43,621 bases of DNA from Nitrospirota bacterium (lineage in GTDB: Bacteria; Nitrospirota; Thermodesulfovibrionia; UBA6902), in the NCBI GenBank assembly GCA_016222905.1, contig JACRPZ010000034.1, forward strand, positions 1-43,621. Direction: 5' to 3'. Positions 7,410 to 15,824 of this stretch are shown one piece after another; position 1 is the first letter of the stretch, and each line of letters opens with the position of its first letter. A program made the translations under genes and the position numbers. The notes beneath the pieces are model-generated. The model saw nothing but the letters and a program-made list of their open reading frames with translations, ran no database searches and had not been told where the DNA came from.

Positions 7410-8190
7410 GACTTTGCCTCCTTGCGCTCATTGCGCCGTGCGCCCGCGGCCCGTGCAGGAATTCGTGGATCCATGGATGGCCGGAGCGCATAAGTTTGTC
7501 CAGTGTAGCAACGGTTATCTTCCTGTCAATCAGCACGGCAAGACGATGGCAGACGCTGAAGAGCGTGGTGAGATCGTGGGTGACTATGATGACGGTAATG
7601 CCCAGGTCCCGGTTCAACTGGGCGATGAGCGCATCAATGCCGCTCGCCGTTACCGGGTCGAGGTCCGAGGTCGGCTCATCGAGAAAGAGGACCCGCGGAT
7701 CGAGCGCGAGCGCCCTCGCCAGCGCGGCGCGCTTGACCATGCCGCCTGAAAGCTCGGAGGGGAACTTGACGCCGCTATCGGGAGAGAGTCCAGCCAGTTC
7801 GAGCTTCATTGCCGCGATTCTTTCCTGCTCCTCAACAGGCAGATCGGTATATTCCCGCATCGGCAGCATGATGTTCTGCGCTACCGACAGGGAAGAAAAG
7901 AGCGCGCCCTGCTGGAACAATACGCCGATCAGAGAAGCCCTCTCGGCTTGGCCGATCGAACCGACCGGTTTGCCATTTAAGAGTACCTCGCCGTCATTCG
8001 GCCTATGCAGGCCGGTGAGCGTCCTGAGCAGGACTGTCTTGCCTGATCCCGAACCTCCAACTATGCCCATGATCTCTCCGGGCATGACCTCGAGACTGAT
8101 CCGGTCATGCACCTCCTGTTTGCCGAACCGGTTGACGATGTTTCTCGCGGAGAGGATAGGTTCGTTGTGTTGTCGGGTTTTGGAGTTCAT
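7396..8190 (-). CDS. mlaF: MlaF-like ABC transporter ATPase
   Basis: The cytoplasmic ATPase of an Mla/Ttg2-type phospholipid transporter. It shows Walker A GGSGSGKT, the Q-loop in GVLFQQGALFSSLSV, signature LSGGMVKRAALARAL, Walker B LFLDEPTSDLDP and the switch histidine in IIVTHD. These match MlaF, including the KR after the signature. The start is set at ATG 8190 (264 residues), four bases after the mlaE stop; an upstream ATG at 8235 would run 41 bases into mlaE and adds residues unlike the family. It overlaps mlaD by 14 bases. Composition is GC-rich, like the rest of the block. Confidence 0.93.
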   Translation of the reverse strand: MNSKTRQHNEPILSARNIVNRFGKQEVHDRISLEVMPGEIMGIVGGSGSGKTVLLRTLTGLHRPNDGEVLLNGKPVGSIGQAERASLIGVLFQQGALFSSLSVAQNIMLPMREYTDLPVEEQERIAAMKLELAGLSPDSGVKFPSELSGGMVKRAALARALALDPRVLFLDEPTSDLDPVTASGIDALIAQLNRDLGITVIIVTHDLTTLFSVCHRLAVLIDRKITVATLDKLMRSGHPWIHEFLHGPRAHGAMSARRQSHGNG

Positions 8191-8194
8191 AAGT

Positions 8195-9364
8195 TCATAG
8201 ATCGAGATTCTCGAACAGGATTGAGAAAAATGCATCCAGAACGATCACGAGAAAGATCGCCTTGACCACGGCGCGGGTGGTTTCCCGGCCTACGCTTTCC
8301 GCCGAGCCTCTCACTCTCAGCCCGTGCATGCAGCCGATAACAGCGATGAAAAAGGCAAAGACCGGCGCTTTGATGAGACCGACAAAGAGGTCGCTGCTGT
8401 CAATAGCCTGATGCACACGGTCTACATATTGCAGCGGGGCGACATGAAGAAGCGATTGGGAAATCACCGCCCCGCCTAACAAACCCATGATATCGGAAAA
8501 GAAGGTCAGCAGCGGCAGGGTTATGACAAGAGCGATCAGCCTTGGCACCACGAGCATCTCCATGGGCTCCAGCCCCATCACTTTGAGCGCGTCTATTTCC
8601 TCCCGGGCCTTCATTACGCCAATCTCCGCCGTAAAGGCGGAACCTGAACGGCCAGCAACCATGATCGCGGTGATCAGTACGCCCATTTCGCGCAACACCG
8701 ACACGGCCACTAAATTGATGGTGAAGTCCTCGCCGCCATAGGAACGCATTTGGACAACGCCCTGGTAGCCGATGACGATGCTGATCATGACGGCCAGCAA
8801 CCCAACGATCGGTAGCGCATTGATCCCCGTTTCAGTGACCTGGCGGGAGATCGAAGATAGACGCAAAGTCTCCGGGTGAATCATCGCATGGCTGGCCGCG
8901 CTTGCGGCCCGGCCTACAAAAGTGATGATATCGAGGGCGTCATGCCAGGCGCTGTCCGTGCCCCTGCCCACCTGGACTATCAACTGCCGCCACCTGGCAA
9001 CGGATTCGGTCTTCGGGAGCGGCTTTCGTTCGAGTCCGCAGACAAGGTCAAGCAAGGTCTTGTGCTCTGACCGGATGCCGGTCAATTCGATGCCTTTGTC
9101 TTGAAGGCCGCACAAGAGCAGCGCCCCCGGGGTATCGAGGCCGCTCAGATTGCCAAGATCGAGCGTGCGGCGGGCATGAGCCGTCTTGCGCTGCTTCAGC
9201 CAGTGTCTCAGGGCATCTCTTGCTTCGGCAAGCGTGTGGATATTAAGAACCCCGTCCACGGTCAGGCGATCACCTTCACCGCTGACGGCGAATGTCGGCG
9301 AGAAAGTCCCTGCCTGCTTCGAAGATACTTGAGTTCCGGTTAACGCGGACCGGGAGGCGCTCAT
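8195..9364 (-). CDS. mlaE: MlaE-like permease with fused N-terminal STAS (MlaB-like) domain
   Basis: The inner-membrane permease of the lipid transporter. Residues about 20-120 form a STAS domain (DLGNLSGLDTPGALLLCGL), the role played by separate MlaB in E. coli. Residues about 150-389 are the MlaE permease with five or so membrane helices, the cytoplasmic segment EIGVMKAREEIDALKVMGL that couples to the ATPase, and MVVPRLIAL-type motifs. The 389-residue length fits the fused form. A ribosome site (AGGAG) lies about 13 bases before ATG 9364. The gene opens the three-gene block mlaE-mlaF-mlaD and marks its GC-rich boundary; upstream DNA turns AT-rich at once. Confidence 0.93.
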   Translation of the reverse strand: MSASRSALTGTQVSSKQAGTFSPTFAVSGEGDRLTVDGVLNIHTLAEARDALRHWLKQRKTAHARRTLDLGNLSGLDTPGALLLCGLQDKGIELTGIRSEHKTLLDLVCGLERKPLPKTESVARWRQLIVQVGRGTDSAWHDALDIITFVGRAASAASHAMIHPETLRLSSISRQVTETGINALPIVGLLAVMISIVIGYQGVVQMRSYGGEDFTINLVAVSVLREMGVLITAIMVAGRSGSAFTAEIGVMKAREEIDALKVMGLEPMEMLVVPRLIALVITLPLLTFFSDIMGLLGGAVISQSLLHVAPLQYVDRVHQAIDSSDLFVGLIKAPVFAFFIAVIGCMHGLRVRGSAESVGRETTRAVVKAIFLVIVLDAFFSILFENLDL

Positions 9365-9459
9365 TATTGTAAAATCTCCTATTTATTCAATAGTTTGTAG
9401 TATACACTTTTAAAATCTTCTTTTCATCTCTTCAACTTTTTTATGAATGACCACCCATT

Positions 9460-10626
9460 TCATTTAACCGGATTCCGTCCGAATGGGCTGATATCTCTCA
9501 GTTCTTTTATGATCACCGGCATTCTCTCTAAGACCATATCAATATCCTCATCTGTCGTATATCTGCTCAGCGAGAATCTTATGGAGCCGTTGATTGCAGT
9601 ATAGGGCACCTCAATAGCCTTTAATACATGCGAAGGCTCAGGCGAGCCTGAAGCACATGCAGAACCTGAAGAAGCGCAGATATTGTCTTCATTCAGCTTC
9701 AGCAGTATCGCTTCTCCGTCAACATATTCAAAGCTCATGTTAGAGGTATTCGGGAGCCTGTTTGCAGAATCGCCGTTAATCCTTGCATCAGGACATGATC
9801 TTAGCAGCCCTTCTTCGAGCCTGTCTCTTAAAGCCCTTAGTTTCGAGTTTTCTTTATGCAGGAGAGTGCCGGCGAGTCTGCATGCCTTTCCAAAACCTAT
9901 TATAGAGGCTACGTTCTCGGTGCCTGCCCTCCTTCCTCTTTCCTGATGCCCTCCGATCATGTAAGGAGTGAAGCGCATCCCTTTTCTTATATACAACACT
10001 CCGATTCCTTTAGGTGCATGTATCTTATGCCCTGAGATGGAAAGCATATCTATCGGGGTCTTCTTAACATCTATCGGAATCTTGCAGACAGCCTGAACAG
10101 CGTCTGTATGAAAAAGCGTGCCTTTGGACTTAACAATCTCAGCGATTTCCTCAATAGGGAATATTACCCCGGTCTCATTATTTGCGTACATTATTGTAAC
10201 CATAGCGGTGTTATCGGTGACAGCAGCCTCAACGTCCGCAGGCTTTAATCGTCCAAGCTTGTCAACAGGCAGAAAGGTTGTCTTATAGCCTTTGTCCGCC
10301 ATTCTCCTGCAAAAATTAAGCACAGCGGGATGCTCGACACTTGTTGTTATGATATGCCTCTTTCCCGGCATTGCCTCAAGGCCGTTCATTATGGCTGTGT
10401 TATCGCTTTCAGTGCCGCAGCTTGTGAATATGATCTCCTCAGGCTCTGCGTTTATCAGTGAAGCAACCTCTTCTCTTGCAGCCTCAATCTTTCTGTGTAT
10501 CTGTCCCCCGAAGGTGTGCATGCTTGAGGGATTGCCGTACAGGGTTGAGAAGTACGGGAGCATCGCCTCCAGCGCTTCATCAGCAACCCTTGTTGTAGCA
10601 TTGTTATCAAGGTAAACTACTTTCAT
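9460..10626 (-). CDS. nifS: Cysteine desulfurase, NifS/IscS family
   Basis: This PLP enzyme removes sulfur from cysteine to feed iron-sulfur cluster assembly or tRNA thiolation. The 388-residue sequence begins with the typical YLDNNATT, has PLP-binding His in TSVEHPAVL, the Schiff-base lysine K201 in SISGHKIHAPKG, and catalytic cysteine C324 in SSGSACASG, followed by SHVLKAI. The compact active-site loop marks the NifS/IscS group rather than SufS. No scaffold gene (nifU or iscU) is adjacent. The gene is divergent from an FmdB-type gene and has a clear promoter upstream. It could be named iscS equally well. Confidence 0.93.
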   Translation of the reverse strand: MKVVYLDNNATTRVADEALEAMLPYFSTLYGNPSSMHTFGGQIHRKIEAAREEVASLINAEPEEIIFTSCGTESDNTAIMNGLEAMPGKRHIITTSVEHPAVLNFCRRMADKGYKTTFLPVDKLGRLKPADVEAAVTDNTAMVTIMYANNETGVIFPIEEIAEIVKSKGTLFHTDAVQAVCKIPIDVKKTPIDMLSISGHKIHAPKGIGVLYIRKGMRFTPYMIGGHQERGRRAGTENVASIIGFGKACRLAGTLLHKENSKLRALRDRLEEGLLRSCPDARINGDSANRLPNTSNMSFEYVDGEAILLKLNEDNICASSGSACASGSPEPSHVLKAIEVPYTAINGSIRFSLSRYTTDEDIDMVLERMPVIIKELRDISPFGRNPVK

Positions 10627-10707
10627 TCAGCCTCCACAACGAGTTTTCCTATCACAAATTCACTGAGCTTCTTAGCAACCGTTCAGTATAATCCCACGTA
10701 CCACCCT

Positions 10708-10736
10708 TGTATATCACAGCCAAGTGAGCTTGTCAA
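10708..10736 (-). promoter_or_regulatory. Promoter for the cysteine desulfurase gene
   Basis: On the minus strand a perfect TTGACA (forward 10731-10736) stands 17 bases before TATACA (forward 10708-10713). This is a near-consensus sigma-70 promoter about 75 bases ahead of ATG 10626. Confidence 0.65.
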
Positions 10737-10757
10737 GGATATAAGTGTTATGATAAA
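10730..10757 (+). promoter_or_regulatory. Candidate promoter for the FmdB-type gene, overlapping the divergent one
   Basis: TTGTCA (10730-10735) is followed after 16 bases by GATAAA (10752-10757). Its -35 box occupies the same bases as the -35 of the leftward promoter, so polymerase could probably bind only one direction at a time. Confidence 0.45.
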
Positions 10758-10843
10758 TTACATGTGCCGGTTTTAACTCATATTGCAGGATTTAGCCGGT
10801 TTCCCGCCTTGTTTCAGATCAACGAAAGAAGTGGAGAGAGATA

Positions 10844-11131
10844 ATGCCTATTTATGAATATAAATGCACAAAGTGCAATAAACAGTTTGAGGTGAACCAG
10901 AAGATGGCCGATCCTTTGCTTACAGAGTGCAGGGTTTGCGGGGGGAAGCTGAAGAAGCTCATAACCAGCTCATCATTTGTTCTCAAAGGAGGCGGATGGT
11001 ATGTAACCGATTACCCTTCAGCAGACCGGAAGAAGGCGATGGATAAAAAGAAAGAGAAGAAGGCTGAGGGTAAAGACGAAACACCTACAAAAAAAGATGC
11101 TGCAAAAAAAGAGGCTGTGAAAAAAGAGTGA
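10844..11131 (+). CDS. FmdB-family zinc ribbon protein
   Basis: A small protein with the FmdB/CxxC zinc ribbon at residues 1-45: start MPIYEYKCTKCNKQFE, then CRVCGGKLKKLI. The central segment SSSFVLKGGGWYVTDY is also typical of the family. The C-terminal 35 residues are a lysine-rich, low-complexity tail common among its members. Many genomes annotate it as a putative regulatory protein, but the biochemical role is unsettled. It overlaps the next gene by one base (TGATG), so they are probably co-expressed. Confidence 0.88.
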   Translation: MPIYEYKCTKCNKQFEVNQKMADPLLTECRVCGGKLKKLITSSSFVLKGGGWYVTDYPSADRKKAMDKKKEKKAEGKDETPTKKDAAKKEAVKKE

Positions 11132-11913
11132 TGGAACCGTGCGTCCATGTCTGTGTCCCTTATGACCGTTTGAATCAATACCTTCCTCTGATAAAAGAAA
11201 AGAGACTCAATCTTGAGATCTACTTCGGCTCAAGAAGATTTGATGACATTACAAAAGCGGATATAATAGAGCTGAAGAAGATACTTGACTATAACCCCCG
11301 TCTCTCAATTCATTCCCCTTTTATGGACCTCTCTCCGGCTGCAATTGATCTAAAAATAAGAGATGTTACGGTTCAGAGATTTTCCGATATTCTAAGTTTT
11401 GCCGAAATACTCAAGGCGTCAGTGGTTGTCTTCCACTCAGGATATGATAAATGGAAGTATGATCACAGGACAGATGTGTGGCTTGAAGGAAGCCTTGAGA
11501 CATGGGGCCCGCTTAATAAAAAGGCAGCTGATATGGGCGTTAAGATCGCAATAGAGAATATATATGAGGATGAGCCTGAGAATCTGAGGCTTCTTGCAGA
11601 GGAGATGGCTTCAGAGAACTTCGGACTATGTTTTGACGCTGGACACTTTAATCTATTCTCCAAGATCACTCTCACGGAGTGGCTTGATAAGACAGGCCGC
11701 TACATACACGAGCTTCATCTTCATGACAATGACGGGACATCGGACGATCATTATGCCATAGGAGACGGCAATATTGATTTCGAGGCCATACTGAGCAGAC
11801 TGGATGGCCGAAACTGTGTTTATACGATTGAGGCTCATACGGTTGACAACGCAAAGAAGAGCCTGAAGAGGCTTAAAATAATAACAGATAATATTGGAAA
11901 GGGAGCAGGTTAA
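11131..11913 (+). CDS. Sugar phosphate isomerase/epimerase-like TIM-barrel protein
   Basis: A xylose-isomerase-like TIM barrel of 260 residues, the family that also holds endonuclease IV and various sugar epimerases. Metal-site-type motifs occur in order: HSPFMDLSP, VFHSGYDKW, IENIYEDEPENL, CFDAGHFNLF, ELHLHDNDGTSDDHYAIGDG and YTIEAHT. The GDGNIDFEAIL segment is typical of this superfamily. The substrate cannot be told. The start is taken as ATG 11131, overlapping the preceding stop; a GTG three bases earlier is possible. The DEAD-box gene starts three bases after its stop. Confidence 0.85.
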   Translation: MEPCVHVCVPYDRLNQYLPLIKEKRLNLEIYFGSRRFDDITKADIIELKKILDYNPRLSIHSPFMDLSPAAIDLKIRDVTVQRFSDILSFAEILKASVVVFHSGYDKWKYDHRTDVWLEGSLETWGPLNKKAADMGVKIAIENIYEDEPENLRLLAEEMASENFGLCFDAGHFNLFSKITLTEWLDKTGRYIHELHLHDNDGTSDDHYAIGDGNIDFEAILSRLDGRNCVYTIEAHTVDNAKKSLKRLKIITDNIGKGAG

Positions 11914-11916
11914 TAA

Positions 11917-13503
11917 ATGACAACATTTGAAGAGTTAGGTTTATCCGAACGTACATTGAAAGTTTTAAAGCACAAGGGGTTTGAAGAGCCCACGCCGATC
12001 CAGATAAAGACAATCCCGGCCATACTTCAGGGGCAGAAGGATATTGTCGGACAGGCGCAGACCGGGACAGGCAAGACCGCGGCATTCGGACTTCCCATGA
12101 TTGAACTTCTGCCGGAAAAGTCCAAGACCGTGCAGGCGATCGTCCTGACGCCGACGCGGGAACTTGCTATACAGGTGGCTGATGAGATCAATTCATTGAA
12201 AGGTGAGAAGAGGCTGAGCATTATCCCTGTATATGGAGGACAATCCATAGAGCTTCAGCTAAGGAGCCTGAAGAAGGGGGTTGATATTGTTGTAGGCACC
12301 CCGGGAAGGGTGCTTGACCACCTCAGACGCCGTACATTAAAGCTTGACGCGATATCCTATCTTGTTTTAGATGAGGCTGATGAGATGCTCAATATGGGGT
12401 TTATCGAAGAAGTCAAAGAGATAATAGAGCATACGGGGCCGGAAAAACGGACCATGCTCTTCTCAGCTACAATGCCGCCTGAGATAATGCAGATCGCCCA
12501 GAAATATATGGGCGAATATGAACTCATAAAGGTGACCAAGGGGCAGCTAACTGTCAGCCAGACAGCCCAGATATATTTTGAGGTCTCGGAAGCTGATAAG
12601 TTCGAGGCGCTTTGCAGGATAATAGACATGGAAGAGGATTTTTACGGGCTTATATTCTGCAGGACCAAAATTGATGTAGACAAAGTTGCCAATCACATGA
12701 TAGAGCGCGGGTATGACGCAGACGCCATGCACGGGGATATGTCGCAGGGCCAGAGAGAGAAGATAATGAACAAGTTCAAAAAGCGCCAGCTCAACGTCCT
12801 AATTGCAACCGATGTGGCGGCAAGAGGGATAGATGTCCAGGACCTGACGCATGTTATCAATTATGCCCTGCCGCAGGATCCGGAATCGTACGTTCACAGG
12901 ATAGGCCGCACCGGCCGTGCAGGCAAAGAAGGCATAGCCATTACGTTCATTACACCATCAGAGTACAGAAAGCTTCAGTTCATTCAGAGCCGTGCAAAAG
13001 CGGATATCCGCAGGGCAAAACTGCCGAAGATAAAGGATGTCATTAAGGCGAAGAAACTGAGGATCAAGGCTGAACTTGAAGATATAATAGCGTCACTCCC
13101 CAGCAGCGAGTATCTCCAAATGTCAAGAGAGCTTCTTGAAAAGAATGAACCTGATGCAATGCTGGCGGCTCTCCTGCAGTATTCATTTCAGGATGAACTT
13201 AATGAGAAGAGCTATACTGAGATAGATGATGCGGTAGTTGTTGATACCAAAGGCAAGACGCGACTCTTTGTGACACAGGGCAGGCAGGATGGATTGACGC
13301 GCGATAAGCTGGTGGATTACATCAGGGACAAATGCGGGTGCGGATTATCGAGCGCAAAGATCAAAGACATCCAGATACTGGATAAATTCTCCTTTGTGAC
13401 ACTTCCTTTTCATGAAGCGGAGATATTGCTGACACATTTCAAGCATCAGAACAAGAGAAAGGGACCGTTCATTAAAAAGGCTAATATAAAGGGACAGAAA
13501 TAG
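11917..13503 (+). CDS. deaD: DEAD-box RNA helicase, DeaD/CsdA type
   Basis: An ATP-dependent RNA helicase acting in ribosome assembly or RNA decay, often cold-induced. The core shows the Q-motif PTPIQIKTIP, Walker A AQTGTGKT, PTRELA, the box VLDEADEML, SAT in MLFSATMPPE, and the C-lobe motifs IATDVAARGIDVQDL and HRIGRTGRAGKEG. After a linker, residues about 450-520 form a DbpA/CsdA RNA-binding domain (LVDYIRDKCGCGLSSAKI). The 528 residues fit a shorter DeaD. The gene ends the plus-strand operon with the zinc ribbon and TIM-barrel genes and converges on the PilZ gene. Confidence 0.95.
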   Translation: MTTFEELGLSERTLKVLKHKGFEEPTPIQIKTIPAILQGQKDIVGQAQTGTGKTAAFGLPMIELLPEKSKTVQAIVLTPTRELAIQVADEINSLKGEKRLSIIPVYGGQSIELQLRSLKKGVDIVVGTPGRVLDHLRRRTLKLDAISYLVLDEADEMLNMGFIEEVKEIIEHTGPEKRTMLFSATMPPEIMQIAQKYMGEYELIKVTKGQLTVSQTAQIYFEVSEADKFEALCRIIDMEEDFYGLIFCRTKIDVDKVANHMIERGYDADAMHGDMSQGQREKIMNKFKKRQLNVLIATDVAARGIDVQDLTHVINYALPQDPESYVHRIGRTGRAGKEGIAITFITPSEYRKLQFIQSRAKADIRRAKLPKIKDVIKAKKLRIKAELEDIIASLPSSEYLQMSRELLEKNEPDAMLAALLQYSFQDELNEKSYTEIDDAVVVDTKGKTRLFVTQGRQDGLTRDKLVDYIRDKCGCGLSSAKIKDIQILDKFSFVTLPFHEAEILLTHFKHQNKRKGPFIKKANIKGQK

Positions 13504-13541
13504 GGGATAAATGATTAGCTAAGGTTATTGAGCATCAATTG

Positions 13542-13907
13542 TTAATCTGAAATATTCCAGTTCAGGGAGTATAAAATTTTCAAGAATTCTTCATATTCGG
13601 GAGATTTTTCTATAATTTCTAAGCCGATGCTGTTTATTATGCCATCATGAGTTTTTTTCACTCTTAAAACCTTGCAGGATAGTTTTGCTCTTTCTCCTGT
13701 AGGTTTGAGTGTTTCCGGGGAAATGAGGTCAAGTTCTAAATCAATAGTTGTTCCGGCGATAACCTCTATTGAAGAGATCTTTTCAGGATTGGTCATAAGA
13801 ATGCCATTCTCGGAAAAATTCTCTATGGCTGTTTTATAGCGCTTTTTTCCTAAGATAAGTTCAGCCTCGAAATTTGCAGACACTCTTGAAGAACGCCTAT
13901 TAGACAT
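13542..13907 (-). CDS. PilZ-domain protein (candidate cyclic-di-GMP receptor)
   Basis: A 121-residue stand-alone PilZ domain. The N-terminal arginine cluster RRSSR and the downstream NFSENGI segment (the D/NxSxxG motif) are the two c-di-GMP contact elements, and the beta-barrel pattern in between and after is normal. It probably binds cyclic-di-GMP and may act on motility or polysaccharide output; no partner gene is adjacent. No clear ribosome site precedes ATG 13907. Same strand as the two accessory genes upstream, separated by 74 bases. Confidence 0.8.
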   Translation of the reverse strand: MSNRRSSRVSANFEAELILGKKRYKTAIENFSENGILMTNPEKISSIEVIAGTTIDLELDLISPETLKPTGERAKLSCKVLRVKKTHDGIINSIGLEIIEKSPEYEEFLKILYSLNWNISD

Positions 13908-13981
13908 AACTTATATCTAAACCAAAATAGAGAGGGAAGTCAAGAATAAATTACAACTATTTAAGGGCTAAGACCTTTACA

Positions 13982-14713
13982 TTACCGTTTTATTTTTCGA
14001 GTAACTTCTTCACAAGACTTGCAGCCTTGCCCTACTTCATCACATATTTCCTGTATTGTGCGCCAGTGCCGAATAAGCAAAAATTCCACCACATCACCAG
14101 TACCTTCTTCCTTTCCGTCTATAGCGTCCTGAAGAGTTGGGCAACCCCTCATGGTGACCAATAGGGTTTCATCTTCCTTTAACCCACGATATTCTCCATC
14201 AATTACTTTTGTATTCTTCGGAATCGTAACTCGGCGTTGATTGGATATTTTTTTCCACCCTTTTAGTTTATTATTCTCAAAGAAAAGGGACACTCCTATT
14301 TCATAATCAACGGCATCAATAGTCCATGTATTGATATCATTTTGTTCGTGAAGTCGACTGTTTATTTTTGTTCCCCATACTCGTTTTACATTTTCTTTAG
14401 TCATTCCGGAGGAGAGTCGATTAAGATATATTTTATATTCCGAGATATTAATTCTGTTGAGTTTTTCTTCAATATATTTATGAAGTTCATCAAACGACGG
14501 GTTGAAATCCGAGAGTTTTATAATGGGTTCGAGGCGGGAAGGTGAGGCAGAGTGTTTATCATTAGTGTAAATCTTTAGATCTTCATTCGTGTAAATCTTG
14601 TCCTCTGAGAATGAAGTAGTGCCTTGTCCAAAAGTAAGTAGACAAAGGAGAAGAGTATAAGTTCCTATCAATATAGCCCTGCTTCTAAATATATTGTCTA
14701 AGGGGCTTGTCAT
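13982..14713 (-). CDS. Exported protein of unknown function with BamE/SmpA-like segment
   Basis: No firm family. The 243-residue protein starts with a signal peptide or anchor (hydrophobic about residues 13-31). Residues about 95-155 follow the SmpA/OmlA (BamE) pattern: LSSGMTKENVKRVWG, then a tryptophan-containing strand and SLFFENNKLKGWKKI. The C-terminus is cysteine-containing (RGCPTLQ and later ICDEVGQGCKSC). The GCKSC end recalls the last half of a BFD-type [2Fe-2S] domain, but the first CxC pair is missing, so this is weak. It lies 105 bases downstream of the nucleotide-hydrolase-like gene on the same strand. Composition is AT-rich, as expected for an accessory gene. Confidence 0.65.
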   Translation of the reverse strand: MTSPLDNIFRSRAILIGTYTLLLCLLTFGQGTTSFSEDKIYTNEDLKIYTNDKHSASPSRLEPIIKLSDFNPSFDELHKYIEEKLNRINISEYKIYLNRLSSGMTKENVKRVWGTKINSRLHEQNDINTWTIDAVDYEIGVSLFFENNKLKGWKKISNQRRVTIPKNTKVIDGEYRGLKEDETLLVTMRGCPTLQDAIDGKEEGTGDVVEFLLIRHWRTIQEICDEVGQGCKSCEEVTRKIKR

Positions 14714-14818
14714 ATATAATATATCTCAACGAGTTTAAGTGTCAGAAATACGTCAATGTGGACTCGATCATGAGCATCTGTTAGATACAACTCTTACGGC
14801 TTTGATATAGCACCCCTT

Positions 14819-15724
14819 TTAAATAATATGCTGAGACACTACACTAAGCTTCAGGTTCCCTCCCATAACTTTCTTTATTTCTGATTCTATTTTTAACGAA
14901 GACTTCATAATTGAGTCCTTAAGTACCGTCATCCCACCGCTAAGACCTATCACAATCTTGCCTGTATCCATATCAATGTCAAGAAGCTTGGCTTCGGAGA
15001 GCTTAGCGGCGAGCACGTTGTCTTCAGACCTAATGTTAGAAATTACTTCCTCCCATAAAAGATTCGCAATTAATAATTTATTCTCAGGTGCGTAAGGAAT
15101 ACTAATACCAATAGGATTATCTATTCTTTTGTTTCTTGATAATTCATCTATTTTTTCACGAAGTGAATCCAATTGTAATGTAAGATAATCAAGCTTGCTA
15201 TCGGATCCTGCTTCGGACTTGTAAGGTATAACTTCCGACTTTAGTCCGAAATACTTCCAGAGAGTATTTTTCCCATTACTACGGCTATATGATGCATTTA
15301 TATGTTCAGACAATTTATTGATATCGCTATCGAGATGCCATGCATCAAGAGAACTTTTATATTCTTGATGATTAATAATTCCTGCATCAAATGGAACTGT
15401 CTTTGTTAATTCATCTTTAACGACAGATACTGGTTTGTTGAGTGAAGTTCGAATTCCAAATTCGAAAAAAACATTTGGATTCAAAGAAGACATATCACAA
15501 AGAACAAGATCTGCAGTCTCAAGGTTATTTATTATTTCTGCATGAATTAAATCTGATCCTTTGGCGATAGGGGGCATTGGTACGTATCCTGCCTTCTTTA
15601 TTGCTGGGATAAAAAGACATTCTAAAACGTGCTTAAAATGTTCTTCGCCATCCCGATACACTTTCGACATTGACTCTGTAGTAGTGATTGGCATAATAAT
15701 AAAACATTTTTTTTCCTCAGCCAT
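14819..15724 (-). CDS. TIR/deoxyribosyltransferase-like nucleotide hydrolase with DnaX-C/DnaA-N-like C-terminus
   Basis: Residues 1-110 look like the nucleoside 2-deoxyribosyltransferase/TIR-like (DRHyd) fold: an opening strand CFIIMPI, helix FKHVLECLFIPAIKKAGY, ADLVLCDMSSLNPNVFFEFG with a likely catalytic Glu88, and KPVSVVKDE. Such domains hydrolyse NAD or nucleotide glycosidic bonds and occur as bacterial immune effectors. A short coiled coil follows at about 175-200. Residues about 218-297 (LLWEEVISNIR, LAAKLSEAKLLDI, GKIVIGL, IESEIKKVMG) follow the secondary-structure pattern of DNA polymerase III tau/gamma C-terminal or DnaA N-terminal domains. A strong ribosome site (GGAGGA) supports ATG 15724. 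It sits next to tRNA genes and gene debris. The N-terminal call is fairly sure; the C-terminal one is pattern-based. Confidence 0.72.
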   Translation of the reverse strand: MAEEKKCFIIMPITTTESMSKVYRDGEEHFKHVLECLFIPAIKKAGYVPMPPIAKGSDLIHAEIINNLETADLVLCDMSSLNPNVFFEFGIRTSLNKPVSVVKDELTKTVPFDAGIINHQEYKSSLDAWHLDSDINKLSEHINASYSRSNGKNTLWKYFGLKSEVIPYKSEAGSDSKLDYLTLQLDSLREKIDELSRNKRIDNPIGISIPYAPENKLLIANLLWEEVISNIRSEDNVLAAKLSEAKLLDIDMDTGKIVIGLSGGMTVLKDSIMKSSLKIESEIKKVMGGNLKLSVVSQHII

Positions 15725-15824
15725 ATACTATCCTCCGTATGTTCATCAATAACTTCTGACAATTGTTTATATTCTAAGCTTTTATATCAGAAACAAGAAT
15801 AATTATCAATGAAAATTACTATAG

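Noticed and set aside
7496-8200. Long plus-strand open frame (234 codons) opposite mlaF
   Set aside because: It is a shadow frame caused by high GC in a clear ABC ATPase gene; the translation is low in complexity and has no ribosome site.
13504-13541. Possible terminator between the convergent helicase and PilZ genes
   Set aside because: No stem with a T-run could be made in this short gap.
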